Of a stretch of DNA of 64,000 nucleotides, positions 34,967 through 46,064 are shown one piece after another; within the stretch, counting starts at the first letter, position 1; each line of letters opens with the position of its first letter. Position numbers and translations under genes: made by a program. The DNA is from Corylus avellana (lineage: Eukaryota; Streptophyta; Magnoliopsida; Fagales; Betulaceae). A model generated the notes under the pieces. That model saw nothing but the letters and a program-made list of their open reading frames with translations. It searched no databases and had not been told where the DNA came from. Where the stretch lies: contig NC_081542.1 of the NCBI RefSeq assembly GCF_901000735.1, forward strand, positions 13,539,180-13,603,179. The letters are read 5' to 3'.

Positions 34967-37900
34967 ATGGGTTCGAAACAATGGCTGTCGCCGGCTCCGA
35001 CCTATCGTAGCTTGGAGACCTACTGGGACAAGGACGATGACGCGCCTGGTCCCCGATGCGGTCACACCCTCACCGCCGTGGCCCCCACTAAATCCCAGGG
35101 CCCCCGGCTCATCCTCTTCGGAGGCGCTACTGCCATCGAAGGCGGCGCCTCCTCCTCCGCCCCTGGCATCAGTATGTTCCATATGTGTCTATTTGATTTC
35201 GAATTCAAAATGGATGTTGTTTTGATTGTTTGTGAATTGTGTGCAGGGTTAGCGGGTGTCACCAATTCGGTTCATTCTTATGATGTTCTTACCAGGAAGT
35301 GGATCAGGTGGGTGCTGGTTTTTGAAAATTTGCTTCTTTTTTATTTATTTTTATTTTTATTTTTTAATATTTTTTTTAAGTTTGGATTCGGTTAAATTGG
35401 ATTTTGAGTGACAATTTTGGAGATTTGGGTGTTTGAATTTTGCAGAATTAAGCCCGCCGGTGACCCGCCGTCGCCCCGGGCTGCGCATGCCGCGGCTGCA
35501 GTTGGAACTATGGTTGTTTTCCAGGTGATTCGAGCCAAAATTTGTGTGAAAAGATTCGAATTTTAGAGCTTTTCGTTACTGGGTTTTTGAATTTAGACGG
35601 TTTTGGTGTTGGGATTTTGATAGTATGTTTAATAGTAATTGATTGGTGCTATATGGCTAGGGTGGGATAGGTCCTGCTGGACATTCCACGGATGATCTAT
35701 ACGTGCTGGACATGTCAAATGATAAGTTCAAGTGGCACAGGTGAGCCTTGGTGGCTACAATTAATAACCATTTCTCTCTCTGGGTTTTGTTAAATTTTGA
35801 TTACATTCTGCCATCGATCTTTCTAATTTTTACATGAACATAGGGTGGTTGTACAAGGACAAGGACCTGGACCTCGCTATGGCCATGTAATGGACTTGGT
35901 TGCTCAAAGATATCTTGTCACTGTCAGTGGCAATGATGGTGAGGGCAATTCACTGTTCGGTTCTTTGTTTTTGCTTTTATTTAAATCAATTGTATTGTGT
36001 GTTATTGGAAGAGAAGCATGTCTAAATCGTGAAGTAAACTCAATTTTTGTTTAGCAGACATGTATCATGATTAATTGATTTTGCTTATGTATACCCTCTA
36101 ACGACCTTTTCCTCCCAAAAATTTATATATGCACAATGTTTGGAGAGCATTGTAGGCCATTGGTTGGACCTACTCATTGAATGCTTGACTTCTCTCATAT
36201 ATGTAATCAGAGATTATACCATATGGAACATAATTAGGATAATAGTGCTCTCACTTTCTCTCACTCCAACTTTTTTTTTTGTAACTTGCTAGTTATTTTT
36301 TACTTTATCCAAAAAAAAAAAAAAACTTGCTATTTATTTTTTACTGCTTAAATTGAGCCTCATTGTGAGTAATTTCAAAAAAGAAATTTTGTGCTGGTTC
36401 CGATGCGACTGTCTTTGACAGTATGGTTTGTGTGTGGATACTGCACACTTATATGTCACTGCAACGATAATGTATGTTGTCATATATCAAAAACCATGTA
36501 ACAGTAACATTTTTTTTCTTTGTTAGGGAAAAGAGTTCTATCTGATGCTTGGGCTTTGGATACGGCCCAGAAACCTTATGTATGGCAGAGGCTGGACCCT
36601 GAAGGTGATAGACCTTCTGCTAGAATGTGAGTGTCTTTAGTTTATTGGAAATCATGAAATAATTAACATCTATATTCGTTGAAGAGTCCATGTTTAGAAT
36701 ATTCATGATTAAACATTATTTTGTAGGTACGCAACAGCTAGTGCCCGCTCAGATGGTATGTTTTTGCTGTGTGGTGGAAGAGACACTTCTGGCGCGGTAT
36801 AGATATACTTTCACATGGATATATAAAGCAGACAATTGATTCAATCGATCATGAATATTTTCTACATGTTCATTGTTGTGGTTTACTGTGCTCTACTGTT
36901 TCTTTGCTTGGATTTGGGCATCCGGCTCAATTTCAATTCTGAATTGGGATGTGGGATTGTGATATGCTTAAATGTTTTAATGGATATGAAAGATGTCAAG
37001 AAGGCAAGACAATTAAACTAATGAAGATTTTGATTGGCCAAATTTTGTCCGCTAAATTGTAGCAATTCTACATGGGTAGCATATACTTTGCAACTCAACT
37101 CAACTTGCTTTCAAAAATATCACACTTCATAAAAATAGTCCACAGAGAAACAGTTTTTTCTGTTGTTTGGGGGAAAGAAAAAATATTTGTCATTTGAGCA
37201 TTCTTTGATATTCTCTGCATGCTAAATGTATTACCTTTTGGAAGATTTCTAACTTCACTTTTTATGGCCTCTTTGTGTCTTATTTCATTTGTTTACGAAA
37301 CTAATTTTGGTAGCTGTTTGTTCTGTTGCATTCTTTTAAGTCCAACTAGGCAAGACATTCTCCCATTGAAAAATGCAGTTTGGACAAAGTGTGTTTAAAC
37401 ATCATAATTAACTACCATCCCTAACGACTACAATGGTAAGTGGAAGCAACTCAAAATTTGGGACCACAAGCAATAATTAATTCCAAATCATATGGGAAGC
37501 ATGAAGGAAGAACTGACTTGGCATGAATAGGAAACTTGGAGAGATTTAATTAGGAGCTTGACTAAAACAGGGGGAACTTATGATGAAGTTGAATGATAAA
37601 GAAATTGAGAACCTAATACAAGTTTATTTATAATGTTTGTGAAATTTTAAGGGAAAGGTTTTGAAAAATCAGAAAAAGAAGGAAAAGTATCGTAAGTATA
37701 ACAAAAACAATAATATTATTTGAGTTTTGCTTAGAAAAATGTGGTGAACTTTTGTCTTCTTGCTTTTTGCTAGCATGACTTGGAAACTTCCCCACAGTGC
37801 GCAGCTGTTTGAATTTTTTTTCCCAATTTTTTGTCAAAATAATTGCTGGTGTTTACCTTGTGCTTCAAAAACCTGGGCAGAAGCTTTGTCTTAAATAGCC

Positions 37901-40900
37901 TTCCATGTAACTATGAATCTAATTCTATTACTTCACCTTTATATAACTTTCTGAAGTTAGTGATTGGCTTATTTGGTTATTGTGTAATGAATTTATAACT
38001 CGGGGCCTTTTTGGTGAAGCATTATGATCTAAATCTCTAATGCAAATGCTTCCACAGCCACTTGCGGATGCTTATGGGCTGCTCATGCATAGGAATGGTC
38101 AGTGGGAGTGGACTCTAGCACCAGGTGTGTCTCCTTCACAAAGGTATCAGCATGCTGCGGTAAGTAATGAGATATACATCAGGAGTTAATATCTAGCAAT
38201 TCGTTAGTTATTAAATTTGATATGTATATCTGTATACATAGCGCTTTACGTAAAGATATTGAAGTGTGTTACTTGTGCATAGCTTTAGATATATTCTTTG
38301 TAATGAAATATATATATGCCTGTGCATTGTTCATTGAAACAAGTCAGTGTAGGATTATAGGTTTTGATACTGGTACACTCTTTTTGATGAATAACCTCTC
38401 TCATCTTGAGCCTTATTATTATGACTGAACTTGAGACTTCTTGCTATCAGGTTTTTGTTGGTGCACGGTTGCATGTTACAGGAGGCGCCCTTAGAGGAGG
38501 ACGTGCAGTAGAAGGTGAAGCAGCTATTGCAGGTAATCTGTTGGTTTTCAATCTCATTACCATAATTAATAGATAGATAGATAGACAGATGATATTATGC
38601 GCGTGTGTATGTGTTATATACTTCTTTTAGAAAGTCTTATATGTCTTTTGTTTTGATAGTATTGGACACTGCTGCCGGAGTTTGGTTAGATAGAAGTGGG
38701 CTGGTCACCTCTTCGCGCACAAACAAGGGACACTCTGAATATGATCCTCCTTTGGAGCTTATGCGTCGATGTCGCCATGCAGCTGCATCTGTTGGTGTTC
38801 GTATATATATTTATGGTGGTCTCAAGGGAGGTAAAACTTCAACTAGATTATTCAGACTATAAAGAATGTAACTATGGAAGTGAATCTATTCCTATATTGA
38901 TTTTGTGGAGCAGATGTACTGATTATAGGTTAGGAAGGAAGCAGCAATTGCAATTGCAAGAGTGGACTACCATTTATTCATTATTTTGAATAGAAATGCT
39001 AGTGGTACTAAATCTTTTACTAACATAGGTTCATTAAACTGATGTGTAGCTCATTCATTGGAGAAAAACAAAACAATTAATTAAGAGAAATGTAACAAGT
39101 ACCAATCAATGAGCTACACATCAGTTTAGTAAGTATCTGTTAGTAAAAGATTTAGTACCTCTAGCATTTCTCTATTTTGAAATTGTAGCTTTCCACCCTC
39201 TTTTGCAAGATTTCAGGCTACAACTTCAGTTAGACTTCTGTTTTAAGTGACATTATATTTATGATTTTTATGAAATTCTAGGAGAAATTTATTAGAGCTA
39301 CAAGTCTAAAATTTTGGAACTTTGGTATCGCTTATCAAAAAAGAGAATTCTGATACTTTGACTTCGATGAAAATTTTTGTCAGTCTGATTGAAGCTTATC
39401 AAAGTATTCATAAATATTTAATGATCCATTAAGGCCTATATAAATGTATTATTATTATTATTATTATTTACATTAGAAAATATTTTCTGATGCAGTTATC
39501 CAATTAACAAAGGAAAAAAAAAAAAAAAAAAAGGAAGCTTTTCTGATGCTGTATTGATATTTGACTCATTCAATTATGGAATAGCATGTCTTTATTCGAA
39601 AACTGATGTTCTATTTATGATGTTTGACTTCAGTGAAGCTTTGGCTTGTTCGATTATAGCATGGCTTTTTTAAATAAAAATGTGGTTTGTTTAGATATTG
39701 TGATGTTGTCCATGCAGACCAAAGAATCTTTTAGCGCTCTTGTAGATTTGTATCAGTACACTTTTTTATTAATATTATTTTCTAACTAATATTCCTGGGG
39801 AAGCAATCGTTCCTTTCTTCATTGATCAACCTCTTTTTTACATCCTAGGGGTTTATGCCTCAATACCAAAGATTGATCAATTTCCATTTTGGCAAAGTAA
39901 CAAGCTGAAATGCATATTCCATTGAATCAATGTTTTTCAACCCCACTGAGGTTCACGAGCTTGAATTCATAGAAAACAGGAAGTCGAGTGCATATTCCAA
40001 CTCTTCATTGCAGTACATGGATTACCAAAATGAACTGCTAATGGAATATTATCTTCACCTACCATAATTGCACATTTGCCTATAATCTTTTTGTTCTTTT
40101 AATTATATTTACTAGTCTTGCAATTTGTTTTTCCTTGTATCTTTGTTCCTTTTTTCTTTTCTTTTAGAATTATCATTGCTGCAAAACATAATCAACTATG
40201 TTATTCTGTGCAGATATTCTGTTGGATGATTTTCTGGTAGCAGAAAATTCGCCATATCAGCCTGACATGAACTCTCCTGTAATAACCTCTGAGAGAGCCT
40301 CACCGATTACAAGTTCCAGAGTGAACCAATCTAATGTAAACCCTTATGTGACAACCCCGTCTTTGGATGGTGGAGAAGAGATTCTTTCATCTGGTGGCTT
40401 GAGGTATTAGTCCATAGCCTCTTCTCTCTCCCTTGCAGACTTTTTTGTTTAGTCTTATGAGAATCTAATAATGCATGTTCAGCTTTAGCCACATGGACAA
40501 AAATTCTATGGAGAAACTGAGGGAGGCTTCTGCTGCTGAAGCTGAGGCAGCAGCTGCTGTCTGGCAAGCTGCGCAGGCTGCATCTGCCACTCCTGCTGAA
40601 GAGACATCTGTATCAGATGACAATTCCCAAGCAGCAGAAACAACTTCAGATGGTAGTGATACTGAAGCAGATGTTCGTCTTCACCCGAGAGCTGTATGTC
40701 TTTCGCATCAATGTCCTATATCTAGGTCTTTATTTATCTTCAAGCTGCAAAATCATACTATTCTGTGCTTACAGGTGGTAGTTGCTAAAGAGACTGTAGG
40801 TAACCTGGGTGGGATGGTAAGACAGTTATCTTTGGATCAATTTGAGAATGAGAGCAGACGAATGATTCCAATGAACAATGATTTGTCCTATCCTACTAAA

Positions 40901-43748
40901 AAGTTCACCAGGCAGAAGTCTCCTCAGGGCTTACATAAGAAGGCAAGCATTGATCAGCCTTAACGTTCTTTTTGCCTTTTTTTTTTCTTTTTCTGGCTTA
41001 CTTCAAGGTAGTCCATTGTCATTTGTATCCTTTCCAGATTATTACTACATTGCTCAAGCCTCGGAACTGGAAACCTCCTGCCAATAGGAAGTTTTTCCTG
41101 GATTCTTATGAAGTGGGTGAGCTCTGTTATGCCGCTGAACAGATCTTTATGCATGAGCAGACAGTCCTTCAACTGAAAGCACCTGTTAAAGTATTCGGTG
41201 ATCTCCATGGACAGTTTGGTGATTTGATGCGGCTATTTGATGAATATGGATTTCCCTCCACTGCAGGAGACATAACGTGAGTTTGTGAATCTTGTGTCCT
41301 TACTGTAGAACTCCCTGTTCTATATTGTGATTCTACTGTAGAGTAAGACACTGTTAAAAGTATGATGAGATTTTCCATGGATGTTATGCTCCTCATTCAG
41401 GTTTAGGGTAACACTTCCTGTAAAATGAACCAACTACATGCATCTGTAAAGCACAAATTGTTTCCTCGTTTTAGGGGTATACATGTAATGACAGGGAAAA
41501 AGGTAGCAGATACTTGGCATATGGATGATCTTGCCTATGATTGAGGTTGGGGTCAGGGTTGTAACTAGACACCGTAATTTGAAGTTAGTTGGATATACGT
41601 TTTATTGACAAGCAGAATGTAACTCATGCTGGTTTATGCATTACAGTGTCTGGGGTTTTCAGCTTTTGATTTGACATTTTTTTGGATGGTTTGTTGTACT
41701 TGTAGCTCTGCGCTTTGTCCTAAAATGTTTACTATTTGGATGTTTTCTATGATTCTCGGTAGGACATTTATTCTAATTAATGGTCAAGTGAAACTTGATA
41801 CAGGGCTTTTTGTGGTGATTGGTTTAATTCTCTATGTTAATTAAGAATCTTAAAGACATGTTGCATCTCTGCTTATGTTTCAGGTATATTGACTACTTGT
41901 TTTTGGGTGACTATGTTGATCGAGGACAGCATAGCTTGGAGACCATAACTTTGCTCCTAGCTCTTAAGGCAAGCATCTATTTTTAGTAATCCAACTTTTA
42001 TATGTTGTTCTGTTGTGTCATATTTATTCATCCTTGACACCATTGTGCCCTGGTTATCATTTTGCAGATTGAATATCCTGAGAATGTTCACTTAATACGT
42101 GGAAACCATGAGGCCGCTGACATAAATGCACTCTTTGGTTTTCGTCTTGAATGCATTGAGAGAATGGTATAGATGAATTTGCATATTTGATACATCTATA
42201 TTCTTTGAGCATATGAATGTTCTAATGACTTGTGAACTTGTAGGGAGAGAATGACGGAATATGGGCATGGACACGATTTAATCAACTATTCAACTATCTC
42301 CCACTTTCTGCACTTATTGAGAAGAAAATTATCTGTATGCATGGTGGCATAGGGAGGTCTATACATTCAGTAGAACAGATAGAGAAGCTTGAAAGGCCAA
42401 TAACAATGGATGCTGGATCTATAATTTTGATGGATCTTTTGTGGTATGCTCTCATCCAATTCATCTGTCTATTTCTTTTTTTCTTTTTTATTTTTATTTT
42501 TAATCATGCATGTTTATTTGTTCTAATAACATCTACATATACAGGTCTGATCCTACAGAAAATGATAGTGTGGAGGGTTTGAGACCGAATGCTAGAGGGC
42601 CTGGTCTTGTCACTTTTGGGGTATGCATGTAATTGTCATTGCGAAAGTGTTTAATTGAATCTTGAATATATTGTCATTTATAGTTCATGCATTTGTGTAT
42701 GTAGGATGTATTCTTCAACTTCTATATCTAAGTTGCTATTCATATGCTTAATCCTCCCCCAACCCCTCCTCTCCTTTTTCCTGCTGCTGTGGTCACAGCT
42801 TGGAGGCACTAAATATAGCATACACATGGTATTTTATACAGCATCTGACATGTAGTTTATTACAAGGAAGCTGGAAAGGGACAACCAACAGTATAGGGGA
42901 CCAAAACAGAGGATATTGTTAGCCTGAACCCATTTAAACTGCATTCCTTCTATGGCTATTGATACTTGATAGACTCTTTTAATAAGCATCAACAGTTTAA
43001 TGTGGATAGTCCATGTGCTATTGTAGATACCTTGGTTCAATTTGTTTGATCATATATAATGCGTTCTAGTCCAATATCTATTCCATTAGTATACATGTTT
43101 CAAGTACAAGCCTATTAACAGGGATGTTGTTTTCTAATCATCTGCATGTATTTGTTATTTGCGAACGACTCAAACCATTTTTGTTCTTGCTACTTGCAGC
43201 CTGATCGCGTCACTGAATTCTGTAAGAAAAACAAATTACAGCTCATTATAAGGGCCCATGAATGTGTCATGGATGGGTTTGAACGATTTGCTCAGGGACA
43301 GTTGATCACTCTTTTTTCTGCTACTAACTATTGCGGTAAGTAAAATTACTTTGGGGTTTCTCCTTTTCATGTGCATGTATACGTAGTCTCATGTGGCATA
43401 TAAATGTAGGGACGGCAAACAATGCTGGAGCTATACTAGTAGTTGGCAGGGGGTTGGTCGTGGTTCCAAAATTAATTCATCCCTTGCCACCTCCTCTTCA
43501 GTCTCCAGAGACATCTCCTGAGCGTGTCATAGAGGACACGTGGATGCAGGTAGCTAGGCTTGCGTTTATAAAATCATGTTTTAATTGAGCGTTTGTATTG
43601 GATGTAAAATCAATGTCTTTTTGACTGGCTCGTGTGATACTCTACATTTCTGGTGCTCTTGCAGGAACTTAACATTCAAAGACCGCCAACTCCTACTCGT
43701 GGTCGACCACAGCCTGACCTCGACCGGAGCTCACTTGCATATATATAG
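34967..43748 (+). CDS. BSL1: Serine/threonine phosphatase BSL1 (kelch repeats plus PPP phosphatase)
   Basis: BSU1/BSL phosphatases act in brassinosteroid signalling by dephosphorylating the GSK3 kinase BIN2. Coding exons: 34967-35171, 35247-35307, 35446-35524, 35661-35740, 35844-35938, 36527-36626, 36727-36796, 38058-38159, 38451-38532, 38660-38830, 40214-40403, 40483-40693, 40775-40942, 41038-41276, 41884-41968, 42068-42166, 42244-42443, 42545-42620, 43200-43335, 43410-43549, 43665-43748; 2673 nt, 890 aa. The start [20 protein letters not shown], with no long N-terminal extension, points to BSL1 and not BSL2/3. Kelch repeats fill about residues 20-400. Phosphatase motifs are complete: GDLHGQ (about 592), GDYVDRG (626), RGNHE (657), His712 in CMHGG, RAHE (789). 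The C terminus [20 protein letters not shown] matches the family. Introns 13 and 15 use GC donors. Confidence 0.97.
36305..36322 (+). mobile_element. Probable tail-only LINE insertion in BSL1 intron 5
   Basis: TTATCC followed by poly-A sits between two 22-bp copies (36283-36304 and 36323-36344) that differ at one base. The form is the same as at 28557, but the tail has one difference from TTATC. Confidence 0.55.
38991..39172. mobile_element. MULE-type MITE in BSL1 intron 10
   Basis: A 182-bp element. The first 75 or so bases (TAGAAATGCTAGTGGTACTA...) match the reverse complement of the end (GAGAAATGCTAGAGGTACTA...) with few mismatches, so it can fold into a long hairpin. Exact 9-bp duplications of TATTTTGAA flank it (38982-38990 and 39173-39181). 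Confidence 0.92.
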
Positions 43749-45064
43749 TGTTACCTCACAAACAGGTGTAATTTACAACATGTCAAGAGTGGCAATTCTG
43801 CATTTCTTTGACAGGCTTGAGCCATCTTGGATCGGATCAGTTTTCCAGCTGTAACCAGTATGCCGTGTTCCTGATGTATTTTGAAAGATATGAGTTGCAG
43901 AAGATGAAGCCTTGTCTATTTGTACACAGCTCGAGGATGGTAGGTGTAGCTGTTAGCCCAATTGCTCATAGTCTCCAGGTTTGTATTATATGTACAATTT
44001 AGAATGTGAAGAGGCTGCTGCCACCATACGGATAACTTATAGGGGGAGAAGTTGTTTGTTTAGCTTGTGTATTGTAAAATAAATTATATTTGCAATTAAT
44101 TCCTTTATATAGTGTTTAATTAGTTTTCATGGCGCAATTTTTGGAGCAAGTTCTTATAAACTAAACAATTTTTTGTAAGGGTGTCAATTAATTGTGATCA
44201 TTTGAGAGGCTTTTTTGGCGAATTAGGATCCTTTCCATTTCAAATAAATTGGATAATATTCAATTAGTTATAGTGGAAGGGTATTTTTGTCCCCTAAAAA
44301 AGTAAAAGGACAAAAATACTTATTCACTATAACTAATTAAATGCTATTCAGTTCATTTGAAATAGAGAATATCCTATTCCCTTTTTGGCAGTGTTCAAGG
44401 ATGTAATCATTTATGGGATTAAAACTGCTATTGCTTGCAATCTTATGCAATTTTCTCCCTCTCCAAAAAGAACCTACATTGTGCTTTACAATTTATTATG
44501 GTTAATTACTCATAAACGACTACCAATAACTTGTTTCATTGATGCATCTGAGGCATGCAAGTTCTTCCCCAATTTGCATGTTAGTTCACCAGGATTAAGA
44601 AACCATAAAAGCACCTTTTGAATGATTGCTCATCCTTTCCAACAACTTATGGCAATGACAGGCTATCCTTTCTAAAACCTCATTAATTTTCTCTACCTGC
44701 CATGTCAAATGCACCTCATTAATTTTCTCTACCTGCCATGTCAAATGCAATCCCAAATGTTGCATGCTTGGATCATCCCAGCAAGGTTAACAATTTTAGC
44801 TACTCAAAAAGTACAATTCTCTAATTTAGCTAATTGGAAATATAAGATGGCAATGCATACCATTGATGATGGTTGGAAGCATTTCTTCATTTGCATAAAC
44901 TGATATGACAATCACATCATCTTTGATTAACTAAATTTAGAGCATAAGAACAAGGAACACGAGCGGGTCGAATTCTACAATACATCATAGATATATTGCT
45001 CAAAGGCATGAGAAGTCTGAGCTTTTTGGTGGACTATTACATGAAAGCAAAAGGCACAACAGTT
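43749..45064. other. Spacer between convergent BSL1 and SSB-like genes
   Basis: Holds the BSL1 3' UTR, a MITE at 44224-44379 and a 36-bp direct duplication at 44678-44749, then the 3' UTR of the minus-strand gene. No further gene. Confidence 0.65.
44224..44379. mobile_element. MITE, family A copy 3
   Basis: The left arm TTAGGATCCTTTCCATTTCAA and the reverse complement of the right arm AATAGGATATTCTCTATTTCAA pair inward through AGTTATAGTGGAAGGGTATTT / AGTTATAGTGAATAAGTATTT. Closest to the copy at 12689-12843. Confidence 0.8.
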
Positions 45065-45478
45065 TTAAGGTATTGGAGGAAAAATGCGTGAATGAGGAGA
45101 AATGACAGCCTTCTTCACAAACTTGGACTTACTTGGGTCATGAATCCAGTCGATCTCACTCATGTTGGGTGTCTCAACATAGGCCATTGTGAATTCTCCC
45201 ACCTTCTCTACCTTCCCTCTCTTGCCTGCCCTCAGCAACCAATTTTTCCGGTTGCAAGAAAATATTCCGCCGGTGAGACGGATAATATCACCCGGCTCAA
45301 AGGCCTCACACTCATCTCCCCAGAGCTGAAAGTGAACTGCAGCTGTCTCGTCAGCAACAAGTGCCAAACATGTCTTATTTTGGCCCTCTAATGTTTTCTT
45401 GCCTTTGTTCAAAACTATGAACTGTGTATTTATGTTGTTCCCGGCTGCAGGCACAATATCTTGAAGAAGAGAGAGCAT
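45065..45478 (-). CDS. SOSS complex subunit B-like (hSSB1/NABP2-type) OB-fold single-stranded DNA-binding protein
   Basis: A 137-aa protein in one coding exon. It shows the family pattern: LQDIVPAAGNNINTQFIVL, KTTLEGQ-like KKTLEGQNKTCLALVADET, VHFQLWGDECEAFEPGDIIRL, LRAGKRGKVEKVGEFTM, FVETPNMSEI-like AYVETPNMSEIDW, and the C-terminal SPHSRIFPPIP. Animal homologues bind single-stranded DNA in repair and, in the Integrator complex, 3' processing; function in plants is inferred. The frame stays open upstream, but an acceptor at 45494-45495 lies 15 bases above the chosen Met, and the family starts at about this residue. The 5' leader exon probably ends at 45728. This gene is head to head with the FYV7-like gene. 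Confidence 0.9.
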   Translation of the reverse strand: MLSLLQDIVPAAGNNINTQFIVLNKGKKTLEGQNKTCLALVADETAAVHFQLWGDECEAFEPGDIIRLTGGIFSCNRKNWLLRAGKRGKVEKVGEFTMAYVETPNMSEIDWIHDPSKSKFVKKAVISPHSRIFPPIP

Positions 45479-45728
45479 ATCTTGCTTAGTAGCTGCAAAA
45501 AACCCAAACACGCAATTGTGAACCCCTGGTTTCATAAACTTATTTCATACCCAAAATTTTCTTGAGCAAGTAAGCTTTAGGTTTAAGATAATATATATAT
45601 ATCACCCGGAGAATCCAAATTCCAGAGAGAAAATTGGGTATCTCACACCCAAACCCAATAAAATTTGAGGACCAAAACAAACAAAACCCCCCCACAAAAA
45701 AATTCACATATTAGAGAGGGGACCAACC

Positions 45729-46064
45729 AGTATCGGCTTTGAGAGAGATCTTAACGCTGGACCCAAACCAGAGATGGAGAGTGCTCAGAGAGGGATAGAT
45801 TGAGCGAGCGTCTGAGAGAGAGAGAGAGAGAGAGCGTTTGAGAGGGAGAGCGAGGGCGAGAGGGAGAAAGGGAGAGAACTGTGTGCACCGACGGTGTGTT
45901 GCGGAGGGAAAAAGAAAAAAAATTGGGTGATGTGGCCTCATGACACGAGGGCTTTTTATGGGCAAAATATAGTCTTTTTATTGCACTATACCATATCTCG
46001 CTCCCTTCTCTGCTTTGCTCTAATCCTTCAATCTCTGCGCTTTTCACAAAATTCCTTTGCCACA
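45729..46064. promoter_or_regulatory. Shared divergent promoter of the SSB-like and FYV7-like genes
   Basis: The SSB-like leader runs leftward through a GA-rich stretch (45817-45870), and the FYV7-like start codon lies at 46065. The two starts are 586 bp apart and most of that is leader or leader intron, so the genes must share a compact bidirectional promoter near 45880-46050. Confidence 0.5.

Noticed and set aside
43585..43854. Open frame over the last BSL1 exon
   Set aside because: It runs through the intron in another frame; the true frame ends [17 protein letters not shown]... with a stop at 43746-43748.
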